Assembly: GCA_039045975.1 (NCBI GenBank)
Contig: JBCCJA010000102.1
Location: 1-5,207 of the forward strand
DNA: 5,207 nt
Reading direction: 5' to 3'
From: JBCCJA01 sp039045975
GTDB taxonomy: Bacteria; Planctomycetota; Planctomycetia; Planctomycetales; Planctomycetaceae
Part shown: piece after piece, positions 1 through 5,207 of the stretch
Layout of the letters: the number at the start of each line of letters is the position of its first letter
How positions within the stretch are numbered: position 1 is the first letter of the stretch
Program-made: the position numbers and the translations under genes
Notes under the pieces: model-generated
Told to the model about the DNA's origin: nothing
What the model saw: the letters and a program-made list of their open reading frames with translations, nothing else
Databases searched by the model: none

Positions 1-52
1 CCGCGGGCGGGGGGGGGGAGGCTCCGCCCGGCTGGGTTGGGGGTACCGGTCC
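1..52. other. G/C-tract sequence, no gene seen
   Basis: No coding region is supported here. The stretch is dominated by an uninterrupted run of more than ten G from about position 9 and by later C runs. Two weak inverted repeats can be seen: GGGCGG (5-10) with CCGCCC (24-29), and GGGGG (39-43) with CCCCC (51-55) around the palindromic ACCGGT. Neither is followed by a T run, so I do not call a terminator. It may be the decayed outer flank of the repeat that begins near 53. Confidence 0.4.
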
Positions 53-237
53 CCCTCCCCCCCCGCGCTGGGGTTGAATTTGCCCGCTGGGCTGTTGTGG
101 GGGCCCTCGGCCGGTCTTTCGAAAACAGCGGCGGCCGGCCGGGCAGTTCGTCTCCCGCACGCGAGACCCCGGCCTTCTGGCGGAAGTCCCGCCATGCCCC
201 CTCACCCCGGCCCTCTCCCCCGACGCGGGGGAGAGGG
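53..237 (+). repeat. 185-bp direct repeat, copy 1 (upstream of DUF559 gene)
   Basis: This segment aligns with 616-800 over its whole length, with about 82% identity counted by eye and one single-base gap on each side that cancel out. The last 41 bases (197-237) are identical to 760-800. The left end (53-80) is the most decayed and no longer forms the clean hairpin seen in copy 2. A GTCTC/GAGAC dyad (150-154 and 163-167) is conserved in the middle. The right end is a perfect hairpin (211-237). Translated, the right end gives Pro/Arg/Gly-rich peptide, which explains why open frames run through it. The family is not identified; palindromes of this CCCTCTCCC...GGGAGAGGG kind are common as dispersed intergenic repeats in GC-rich bacteria. 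Confidence 0.85.
211..237. repeat. Perfect 12-bp hairpin at right end of repeat copy 1
   Basis: CCCTCTCCCCCG (211-222) pairs exactly with CGGGGGAGAGGG (226-237) around a 3-base loop, ACG. It ends 15 bases before the DUF559 ATG. Its right arm is purine-rich and resembles a Shine-Dalgarno sequence, but the best match (about 230-236) is 16 bases from the ATG, longer than usual. The identical hairpin recurs at 774-800. Confidence 0.9.
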
Positions 238-252
238 TGTTATCTTGCGGTC

Positions 253-612
253 ATGGCACGACAACGGCTGTATCAGACCGAGACCGCTCGGAGGCTCCGC
301 CGGGATATGACCGGGCCGGAGCGGGCCCTCTGGAACGCCGTCCGCTCGGGACGACTCGCCGGGCTGAAGGTCCGCCGTCAAGTTCCGATCGGCCGCCATG
401 TCGTCGACTTTCTGGTCGCGTCCGAGCGGCTGGTCATCGAACTCGACGGCATCAGTCACGACGGCCGCGGCGTGCAGGACAGACGGCGTCAACAGGCCCT
501 CGAAACGGCCGGCTACCGAGTCCTCCGCGTCGCGAACGACGACGTGCTCACCGACATCGAAACAGTGCTCCACGCGATTCTCCGTGCCGCGGGCCGCGAC
601 ATCCCCCAGTGA
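253..612 (+). CDS. DUF559 family protein (Vsr-like endonuclease fold)
   Basis: The 119-aa product matches the DUF559 / COG2852 pattern (E. coli YcjD-like), related by fold to very-short-patch-repair endonucleases of the PD-(D/E)XK superfamily. Visible in order: an Arg-rich N-terminal helix with the family signature around MTGPERALW (residues 19-27), the basic RRQ (41-43), the acidic VDF (Asp52), IELDG (Glu63, Asp65) followed by His69, the DRRRQ segment (77-81), and GYRVLRVAN (88-95). These residues form the presumed metal-binding nuclease site. The family has no firmly established function that I know of, so DNA cleavage is inferred. I chose the ATG at 253 because homology begins there and the length fits the family. 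The frame stays open back to an ATG at 37, but that extension would be translated repeat sequence. The gene is bracketed by 185-bp direct repeats, 15 bases before the start and 3 bases after the stop, which suggests that gene and repeats form one unit. Confidence 0.9.
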   Translation: MARQRLYQTETARRLRRDMTGPERALWNAVRSGRLAGLKVRRQVPIGRHVVDFLVASERLVIELDGISHDGRGVQDRRRQQALETAGYRVLRVANDDVLTDIETVLHAILRAAGRDIPQ

Positions 613-617
613 AATCC

Positions 618-642
618 CTTCTCCCCCTCGCAGGGGGAGAAG
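618..642. repeat. 11-bp hairpin just after the DUF559 stop
   Basis: CTTCTCCCCCT (618-628) pairs exactly with AGGGGGAGAAG (632-642) around the loop CGC, five bases after the stop codon at 610-612. It is followed by a second small dyad, TGCCC-GCA-GGGCA (644-656). There is no T run, so it is not a standard intrinsic terminator. It could protect the 3' end of the transcript or be the terminal structure of the repeat. Confidence 0.85.
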
Positions 643-773
643 ATGCCCGCAGGGCAGATGAGGGGGCGTCGGCCGGTCTCCCGAAAACGGCGGCAGTCGG
701 CCGAGCCGTTAGTCTCCCGCGTACGAGACCCCGGCTGTACCGCGAATGACCCGCCGTGACCCCCTCACCCCGG

Positions 774-800
774 CCCTCTCCCCCGACGCGGGGGAGAGGG
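774..800. repeat. Perfect 12-bp hairpin at right end of repeat copy 2
   Basis: This is identical to 211-237: CCCTCTCCCCCG (774-785), loop ACG, CGGGGGAGAGGG (789-800). Being a near-perfect palindrome it reads similarly on both strands. On the minus strand it lies 8 bases past the esterase stop codon, a position suited to a transcript 3'-end stem-loop, although no U tract follows in that direction. Confidence 0.9.
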
Positions 801-808
801 GATTTCGG

Positions 809-3727
809 TCACTTCTCGGCGGTGAACGGCCATGCCGGCAGGCCCGTGCCGCCGTAGAGGTTCGCGTCGCCCGGGAAGTCGGCCCAGGCGTAACGCAGCG
901 AGACCGGTTCTTCGATGTCGAAGGCCGAGACTTCGAGGGTGTCCTCGTCGAGCACCGTCACGTCGGCCGGCCGCCAGACGCCGTCGACGCCCGCGACCTC
1001 GAAGCCTTCGACCGAGCCGCAGCCGGTCGGGCAGTCATCGCGGAGCCCGCCGGCGGAGTTATCGAAGCGGATCGTGACGGCTTCGCCGGCGAACTCGACT
1101 TCGACCGCCGTCGGCCCGTCGGCGATGACCTCGGCATCTCCGTAGACCAACTTCCGGGCCTGCAGCGCGAGCCGGTCGCCGACCGTTTTCTTGTCGGGCG
1201 GATGGATGTTGTCGGCGGCACCGACGTCGTAAATCACGGCCATGCCGGTCGCCGGCAGGTCGAGCACGGCCGCCTGGGCGGCACGCAGTTCGGGCCAGCG
1301 TCCGTCGGCCGACCGATCGTCGGGCACGTCGTAGCCGGTCAGTTGGACGAACAGAAAGGGCAGGTCGGGGTCGGCGAACGCGTCCCGCCACGAGCCGATC
1401 ATCGCCCGGAACGTCGACTCGTACTGCTCGGCCCGGCCGGCGTTGCTCTCGCCCTGATACCAAGCGACGCCGGTGAGCGTCAGCGGCAGCAGCGGGGCGA
1501 TCATCGCGTTGAAGCCCTGCGACGCCCGGTGATTCGGTTTCGTCGTCGGTGCTGGCTCCGTTACGGGGCGACCGAGTTCCCGCAGCGTCGACGCCGGCGT
1601 CCAGAACTCGACCGGCGAGCCGCCCCAGTTCGAAGAAATCAGGCCGACCGGCCGACCGGTCGCCTCCGCGACGCCGACCCCGAAGTGATAGCCGACGGCC
1701 GAGAAGTTCTCGGCCGTGTCGGCGTCGCAGACGACCCATTCGCCCTCGACGTCGGCGGCGGGCGTCGTCGAGACCGCGTTCCGGACGGTGAAGAGGCGGA
1801 TCTCGTGGCCGTCGTGATCGTCGAGCAGCTCCCCGTATTTCGAGCGGTCCCCGCCGTGCACGCGGGCGAGCGACCACTCCATGTTGGACTGCCCGCCGCA
1901 GAGCCAGACGTCGCCGACGAGCACGTCGGTGAACGTGACCGACTCGTCGCCGGCGTAGACCCGCATTTCAACGGTCTCGCCGACGAGGCCGCCGCAGTCG
2001 ACCCGCCAGCGGCCCTCCGAGTCGGCCGTCGCCGACCGACCGACGTCGATCGTGACCGCGTCGGGGCCAACGTCCGGCTTAACGAAAACCGTCACCTCGG
2101 CCCCCGGCTCCGACCGGCCCCAGACCGCGAAGTCCTCGGTCACGACCATGTGGTCGCCGAAGATCGACGGCAGCCACAGCGACGACTGTTCCGGAACGGC
2201 CGGCGGCGTCTGCGGCCGCACGGCGAGTTCGAACGGCCCGGCCGGGAGGCCGGTCCCGCCGAACAGGTTCGCGCCTTTCGGCATGTCGGCCCAGGCGTAA
2301 CGGACCCGCGTCGGCCGGGCGACGTCGTCGGAGCGGACGTTGACCGAGTTGGCATAGCCCAGCGACGCGCGGGCCGGGCGGAACACGCCGTCGTCGCCGG
2401 CGAGCTCAAAGCCGCCGATCATGCGTCCCCCGCCCTCGGGCCCGGCCCGCAGGCCGCCGCCCCCGTCGCCGAACGAGATCGTGACCCGCGGGCCGTCGGT
2501 CCACGCGTCGACCGGCGTCGGCCCCTCGGCGACGACCGATTCGTCTCCGTAGGCGATCCGGCGGGCCAGCAGCGCGAGCCGTTCGCCGACCGGCCGCTTG
2601 TTCCGCGGGTGGATGTCGGTCTCGTTGCCGACGTCGATCGTGACCGCCATTCCGGTCCCGGCCAGCCCGCTCGTCGCGGCCTGGGCCGCCCGCAGGGCCG
2701 GCCACGGGTCGACATAACCTTCTGGCTTCGGCCGCGGGTCTTCACCTGCTTTGACGCGTTGGGCGTTGGTTTTGGCCCAGGCGTCGTAGCCGGTCAGCTG
2801 CACGAAGAGGAACGGCAGGTCGGGCGTCTCGAAGGCGTCCCGCCACGAACCGATCAACGCCCGCATGACGCGGTCATAGTTCGCTGCGCGGGGCACGTTG
2901 TTCTCGCCCTGGTACCAGATCGCGCCGGTCAGCCCGAACGGTGCCAACGGGGCGATCATGCCGTTGAAAAGTTTCGACGGGGCTTGGGACCGTCGCCGCG
3001 GCGTGGCCTTCGCGACCCTTGTCAGGGCCGCCAGATCGTCATCGATCCCGAGGCCGGCGAGCTTCTCGGCCGGCGTCCATCCCTCGGCGGGCGTGCCGCC
3101 CCAGTTCGACGAGATCAGCCCGATCGGACGACCGGTCTGTTCGTGGACGGCCCGACCGAAGTGATAGCCGACCGCGGAAAACCGCGTGGCCGTCTCGGGC
3201 GTGCAGACGACCCACTCGCCTTTGATGTCTTCGGCCGGCTCGTCGGCGAGTGTGCGGGCCGCTTGAAAGAGTCGGATCTGCGGTCGTTCGGCGGCGGCGA
3301 TCGCGTCTGCGGCGTCGTCGGTCTTCATCAGCGGCCAAGCCATGTTCGACTGCCCGCCGCAGAGCCAGACGTCGCCGACGAGCACATCGGAGAACGTTAC
3401 CGACTCGTCACCGGCGTAGACCCGCACCTCCATCGTCCCGCCAAGCGGGCCGCCACAGTCGACCCGCCAACGGCCCTCCGCGTCGGCCGTCGCCGACCGA
3501 CCGACGTCGATCGCGACCGCGTCGGGGCCAACGTCCGGCTTCACGAAAACCGTCACCTCGGCCCCCGGCTCGGCTAGGCCCCAGACGGCGAAGTCCTCGG
3601 TGACGACCATGTGGTCGCCGAAGATCGACGGCAGCCACAGCCGCGGTTCGGTCTCGGCGGCGGAAAGCGGGGTCGCGGCGGTGACGGAGGCGAAGACCGC
3701 GAACGCGGCCCGGGGGGCAAAGGTCAT
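809..3727 (-). CDS. Exported tandem sialate O-acetylesterase-like protein
   Basis: The 972-aa product is built from two sialate-O-acetylesterase / SGNH-type esterase modules, about residues 29-500 and 516-970, joined by a Pro-rich linker (about 504-513). Family members usually carry one such module in roughly 450-650 aa. They remove acetyl esters from sialic acids or plant-type glycans; the substrate here is unknown. Each module has GQSNM with the nucleophile (Ser127, Ser614), SSNWGG (Asn208, Asn700), WYQGE (Gln273/Glu275, Gln758/Glu760) and an IHP histidine (His373, His842). The N-terminus (residues 1-24, ending LSAA) looks like a Sec signal peptide, so the enzyme is probably periplasmic or secreted. 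The ATG at 3727 is chosen because it directly precedes that signal; no purine-rich ribosome binding site lies before it. Module 1 reads GQSNMA and module 2 GQSNME. The first 100 residues of the modules come from nearly identical DNA (see the repeat entries). The open frame on the opposite strand is a GC-bias shadow. The gene is divergent from the regulator at 4425. Confidence 0.93.
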   Translation of the reverse strand: MTFAPRAAFAVFASVTAATPLSAAETEPRLWLPSIFGDHMVVTEDFAVWGLAEPGAEVTVFVKPDVGPDAVAIDVGRSATADAEGRWRVDCGGPLGGTMEVRVYAGDESVTFSDVLVGDVWLCGGQSNMAWPLMKTDDAADAIAAAERPQIRLFQAARTLADEPAEDIKGEWVVCTPETATRFSAVGYHFGRAVHEQTGRPIGLISSNWGGTPAEGWTPAEKLAGLGIDDDLAALTRVAKATPRRRSQAPSKLFNGMIAPLAPFGLTGAIWYQGENNVPRAANYDRVMRALIGSWRDAFETPDLPFLFVQLTGYDAWAKTNAQRVKAGEDPRPKPEGYVDPWPALRAAQAATSGLAGTGMAVTIDVGNETDIHPRNKRPVGERLALLARRIAYGDESVVAEGPTPVDAWTDGPRVTISFGDGGGGLRAGPEGGGRMIGGFELAGDDGVFRPARASLGYANSVNVRSDDVARPTRVRYAWADMPKGANLFGGTGLPAGPFELAVRPQTPPAVPEQSSLWLPSIFGDHMVVTEDFAVWGRSEPGAEVTVFVKPDVGPDAVTIDVGRSATADSEGRWRVDCGGLVGETVEMRVYAGDESVTFTDVLVGDVWLCGGQSNMEWSLARVHGGDRSKYGELLDDHDGHEIRLFTVRNAVSTTPAADVEGEWVVCDADTAENFSAVGYHFGVGVAEATGRPVGLISSNWGGSPVEFWTPASTLRELGRPVTEPAPTTKPNHRASQGFNAMIAPLLPLTLTGVAWYQGESNAGRAEQYESTFRAMIGSWRDAFADPDLPFLFVQLTGYDVPDDRSADGRWPELRAAQAAVLDLPATGMAVIYDVGAADNIHPPDKKTVGDRLALQARKLVYGDAEVIADGPTAVEVEFAGEAVTIRFDNSAGGLRDDCPTGCGSVEGFEVAGVDGVWRPADVTVLDEDTLEVSAFDIEEPVSLRYAWADFPGDANLYGGTGLPAWPFTAEK
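1880..2179 (-). repeat. Intragenic 300-bp repeat, module 2 copy (codons 517-616)
   Basis: This tract encodes LWLPSIFGDHM through GQSNM of the second esterase module. Compared by eye with 3341-3640 it has 26 mismatches and no gaps in 300 bases (91% identity), and the encoded peptides differ at 10 of 100 residues. Similarity stops abruptly at both edges: upstream the linker replaces the N-terminal leader, and downstream the modules differ in sequence and length straight after the nucleophile motif. Confidence 0.9.
3341..3640 (-). repeat. Intragenic 300-bp repeat, module 1 copy (codons 30-129)
   Basis: This is the module 1 partner of 1880-2179, offset by exactly 1461 bases (487 codons). It encodes the beta-rich N-terminal part of the esterase module, ending at the catalytic Ser127 motif. 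The much higher identity here than in the rest of the modules points to gene conversion between them, or to a later duplication of this segment alone. Confidence 0.9.
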
Positions 3728-3948
3728 GGCGGGATTTCGTGGAGGGCGGAACGAATCGACGTATTCCGATCCGTGAGACTACCGAGCGACGCTCGGCGTT
3801 TGGAAGTCGCCGCGAAGACTACGCGGAGAGGACGTCGGCCCGGCCGGGGACGGTCGCAGCGGTCGTGCGAAAACTGCTGCTGACGGGGACCCGGGCGGCC
3901 GCTCACGCGACCGTCACCCGCCGACGGCCTGCGAATCGCCGCGAACGG

Positions 3949-3992
3949 GCCGACCGACCGGTTCGGGGGTCGCGCGCAGACGGTCGGTCGGC
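3949..3992. repeat. Perfect 12-bp inverted repeat in the divergent intergenic region
   Basis: GCCGACCGACCG (3949-3960) is the exact reverse complement of CGGTCGGTCGGC (3981-3992), with 20 bases between. The arms are made of the short repeat CCGA/TCGG. There is no T run on either side, so a terminator is unlikely. It could be a stem-loop in an mRNA leader or a binding site for a dimeric regulator. Given the GC content, chance or a decayed repeat remains possible. Confidence 0.6.
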
Positions 3993-4412
3993 GAACAGGA
4001 CCGATCGCCCGGTTTTCTCAATGAATCGTTTGGCGAGGCGTCGCGACGCGGCGACTCTTGCCGGGCGAACTTTGTTTTTGCCCTTGACGGGGGCGGCCGT
4101 GAACGGGCCGCGGGCCTCAAGCGGAACGCGGGAAACCGTCGAAGCATACGGCGGGATGGTGTCATACCGGCCTGACCGGTGCCGACGCCCGCCCGATGCC
4201 GCCGACAGGCGTGGCCGTGTTCCGTCACGACGCGTCGCCCGAGGCATCTCCCCGACCCGATGCCCGCGAACACACAGCGAGTCCCCCCGAATCAAAGACG
4301 TCCCGCCCGGTCGAAAGGATGTGACCGTGCGGGGCCCCGACGTCCCGACCCGACCCGCCACGACGGCGGGGGGATGCCGCGGCCGCCCGTCCGACGGACT
4401 CGTTCAAAGCAT

Positions 4413-4418
4413 GGAGAG
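4413..4418 (+). promoter_or_regulatory. Ribosome binding site of the HTH-receiver gene
   Basis: GGAGAG at 4413-4418 lies 6 bases before the ATG at 4425. This good Shine-Dalgarno match fixes the start and argues against the longer open frame that extends upstream to 4179. The esterase gene shows no such motif. Confidence 0.75.
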
Positions 4419-4424
4419 CCCGCG

Positions 4425-4997
4425 ATGAGAACAATTTTCACGACCGGACAGGTTGCCAAGATCTGTAAGGTCGCACCCCGCACGGTCAGCAAGTGGTTCG
4501 ACTCGGGCCGCCTGCGTGGCTACCGCATCCCGGGCTCGCAAGACCGCCGGATCCCGCGTGAGCACCTGATCCGGTTCCTCAAAGAACACGGCATGCCGCT
4601 CGGCGAGCTCGAGAACGAGGCGATGGGCAAACTGCTCCTCGTCGGGGCCGACATGACGGTCCAGTCGGGCCTGAACGAGATGCTCGGCGAAGGGGAGTTC
4701 AAGCTCGAACTCGCCGCCAGCGGCTTCGAGGCCGGCATCCAGGCCGAGAGCCTCCACCCCGACTGCGTCGTGATCGACTTCGGCATGGGCCGGGCCGAGG
4801 CGCTGATGATCGCCCAGAACCTGCGTCGCAACACCGAGTATGCCGACACGGTGCTGATCGGCCTGCTGTCGGACGACGACAACGCGAGCGGCTTCGACCG
4901 CACGATCTTCTCCGAGACGTTCCGCAAGCCGTTCGACGCGGCGTTGCTCGCCGAACGGATCCGCACGCTCGTGAACCGCAAGAAACAGCTCGTCTGA
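4425..4997 (+). CDS. HTH-receiver fusion regulator (BldC/MerR-like DNA-binding domain)
   Basis: The 190-aa product has two parts. Residues 5-56 form a MerR/BldC/excisionase-type winged helix-turn-helix: TTGQVAKICKV (6-16), recognition helix APRTVSKWFDSG (17-28), wing with RGYRIPGSQDRRIP (31-44), then helix REHLIRFLKEHG (45-56). Residues 68-187 look like a response-regulator receiver domain: LLLV (70-73) as strand 1, CVVIDFG with the putative phosphoacceptor Asp118, VLIGLLS (143-149) as strand 4, and FRKPF with the conserved Lys168. The pocket is degenerate: the usual acidic pair is reduced to Ala75-Asp76, and the strand-4 Thr/Ser position appears to be Leu147. Phosphorylation is therefore uncertain. 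It probably binds DNA as a transcription regulator. The order is unusual, as most response regulators have the receiver first. No histidine kinase is adjacent. The gene is monocistronic, with a ribosome binding site before and a terminator after, and divergent from the esterase. Target genes are unknown. Confidence 0.88.
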   Translation: MRTIFTTGQVAKICKVAPRTVSKWFDSGRLRGYRIPGSQDRRIPREHLIRFLKEHGMPLGELENEAMGKLLLVGADMTVQSGLNEMLGEGEFKLELAASGFEAGIQAESLHPDCVVIDFGMGRAEALMIAQNLRRNTEYADTVLIGLLSDDDNASGFDRTIFSETFRKPFDAALLAERIRTLVNRKKQLV

Positions 4998-5086
4998 GCC
5001 GCGGGCGTCGATCGGACAGCCGGGCCGGACGGCCGCGGGGGCTGATACGCCCGACTCCCGAGAGACGCTGACACAACGGGTCGAAC

Positions 5087-5126
5087 AGCCGGCCGCGACC
5101 GACGTCGCGGCCGGCTTTCTTATTTC
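5087..5126 (+). terminator. Intrinsic terminator after the HTH-receiver gene
   Basis: AGCCGGCCGCGAC (5087-5099) pairs perfectly with GTCGCGGCCGGCT (5104-5116) around the 4-base loop CGAC, giving a 13-bp stem followed at once by TTTCTTATTT. The T tract occurs only on the plus strand, so it terminates rightward transcription. It lies 89 bases after the stop codon of the regulator; nothing else is seen in that gap. Confidence 0.92.
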
Positions 5127-5145
5127 CCTACTTTGTTTAGCCGGT

Positions 5146-5179
5146 CCCGGGAGGGGGGCGGGCGCGCCCCCCACCCGGG
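5146..5179. repeat. GC-only imperfect hairpin near the right edge
   Basis: CCCGGG (5146-5151) and GGGGGGCG (5153-5160) pair with CGCCCCCC (5165-5172) and CCCGGG (5174-5179), giving a 14-bp stem interrupted by one A/A mismatch, with the loop GGCG. The plus strand then runs into seven A (5187-5193) and a polypurine stretch; neither strand offers a T run in terminator position. The function is unknown. Confidence 0.7.
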
Positions 5180-5207
5180 CCGGGGCAAAAAAATAGGGGG
5201 AAAAGAA

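Larger units (their letters stand above)
616..800 (+). repeat. 185-bp direct repeat, copy 2 (downstream of DUF559 gene)
   Basis: This is the second copy of the element at 53-237, starting 3 bases after the DUF559 stop and ending 8 bases before the stop codon of the minus-strand esterase gene. It is better preserved than copy 1. It has a left-end hairpin (618-642), a small TGCCC/GGGCA dyad (644-656), a GATGAGGGGG tail (657-666), a spacer with GTCTC/GAGAC (712-716 and 725-729), a CCCCCTCACCCC tail (760-771) and the right-end hairpin (774-800). The two ends are therefore approximate inverted copies of each other: hairpin outside, G/C tail inside. That is the layout of a REPIN or small non-autonomous element. 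It fills the whole interval between the two genes. Confidence 0.85.
3728..4424. other. 697-bp gene-free interval between divergent genes
   Basis: I see no convincing gene here. Frames that stay open on both strands translate to Arg/Pro/Thr/Gly-rich peptide without recognisable motifs, as expected from GC-rich noncoding DNA. The interval must hold the promoters for the esterase (leftward) and the HTH-receiver gene (rightward). A TTGACG at 4084-4089, just after the T-rich stretch 4071-4080, resembles a -35 box, but nothing like a -10 box follows at the right distance. Structures present are a 12-bp inverted repeat (3949-3992), a 12-bp palindrome GCGTCGCGACGC (4038-4049) and ACCGG/CCGGT (4166-4180). 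A small RNA or long leader cannot be excluded. Confidence 0.6.

Noticed and set aside
197..800. A possible CRISPR array or tandem repeat array
   Set aside because: There are only two copies, about 563 bases apart, with a gene between them and long palindromes. There is no regular spacer pattern and no cas gene.
746..3577. A 943-aa open frame on the plus strand, antisense to the esterase gene
   Set aside because: It is the mirror of the esterase frame, kept open by GC-rich codon usage. Its translation is Arg/Asp/Pro-rich without family motifs, and it begins within the repeat.
4084..4112. A sigma-70 type promoter starting at TTGACG
   Set aside because: The -35-like hexamer is good, but the sequence 16-18 bases downstream is GC-rich with no resemblance to a -10 box.
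3903..4361. A 152-aa minus-strand open frame in the intergenic region
   Set aside because: The composition is Arg/Ser/Gly-rich with no recognisable domain, and it overlaps an equally featureless frame on the other strand. Such frames are expected by chance at this GC content.
3739..4428. A 229-aa plus-strand open frame through the intergenic region
   Set aside because: The translation is low-complexity Arg/Pro/Thr-rich with no motif, no ribosome binding site is visible, and it overlaps the well-supported start at 4425.
4404..5174. A 256-aa minus-strand open frame opposite the HTH-receiver gene
   Set aside because: It is a shadow of the plus-strand gene, which has clear domain motifs, a ribosome binding site and a terminator.
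5146..5193. A second intrinsic terminator
   Set aside because: The hairpin is strong, but on the plus strand it is followed by GC and then A residues, and on the minus strand by mixed sequence, so the required T run is missing.

Overview
This is a very GC-rich bacterial window with three protein-coding genes, a repeat-bracketed cassette, one strong terminator and a long gene-free interval. I lean towards a planctomycete. The reasons are a large exported sialate-O-acetylesterase-like protein with no visible Shine-Dalgarno, a MerR/BldC-type helix-turn-helix fused to a degenerate receiver domain, high GC and sparse gene packing. This is inference from gene content; no marker gene is present and I cannot name a genus securely.

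Layout: positions 1-52 are G/C-tract sequence with no gene. Positions 53-800 form a compact unit: a 185-bp repeat (53-237), a 119-aa DUF559/Vsr-like nuclease-fold gene (253-612, plus) and a second 185-bp copy in the same orientation (616-800). The copies are about 82% identical by eye and share their last 41 bases exactly. Each copy carries hairpins at both ends whose G/C-rich tails are roughly inverted relative to each other. The gene fits between the copies with 15 bases before its ATG and 3 bases after its stop.

Positions 809-3727 (minus) encode a 972-aa exported protein made of two tandem sialate O-acetylesterase-like (SGNH-type) modules. Its stop lies 8 bases from the hairpin of the second repeat. 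The first 100 residues of the two modules are encoded by DNA that is 274/300 identical without gaps, while the rest has diverged strongly. This suggests gene conversion or recent reshuffling inside the gene.

Positions 3728-4424 are a 697-bp gene-free interval between the divergent esterase and regulator genes. It contains a perfect 12-bp inverted repeat and other small dyads. Positions 4425-4997 (plus) encode the 190-aa HTH-receiver protein, preceded by a good ribosome binding site and followed by a textbook intrinsic terminator (5087-5126). The last 80 bases hold a second very GC-rich hairpin and a polypurine tract.

Nothing in the sequence links the three genes in one pathway. The esterase is probably a secreted glycan deacetylase, the regulator a separate transcription unit, and the DUF559 cassette a repeat-associated, possibly mobile insertion. 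The DUF559-plus-paired-palindrome unit is the best candidate for an undescribed system: it resembles the layout of REP/REPIN elements with their RAYT transposase, but with a nuclease-fold protein in place of RAYT.
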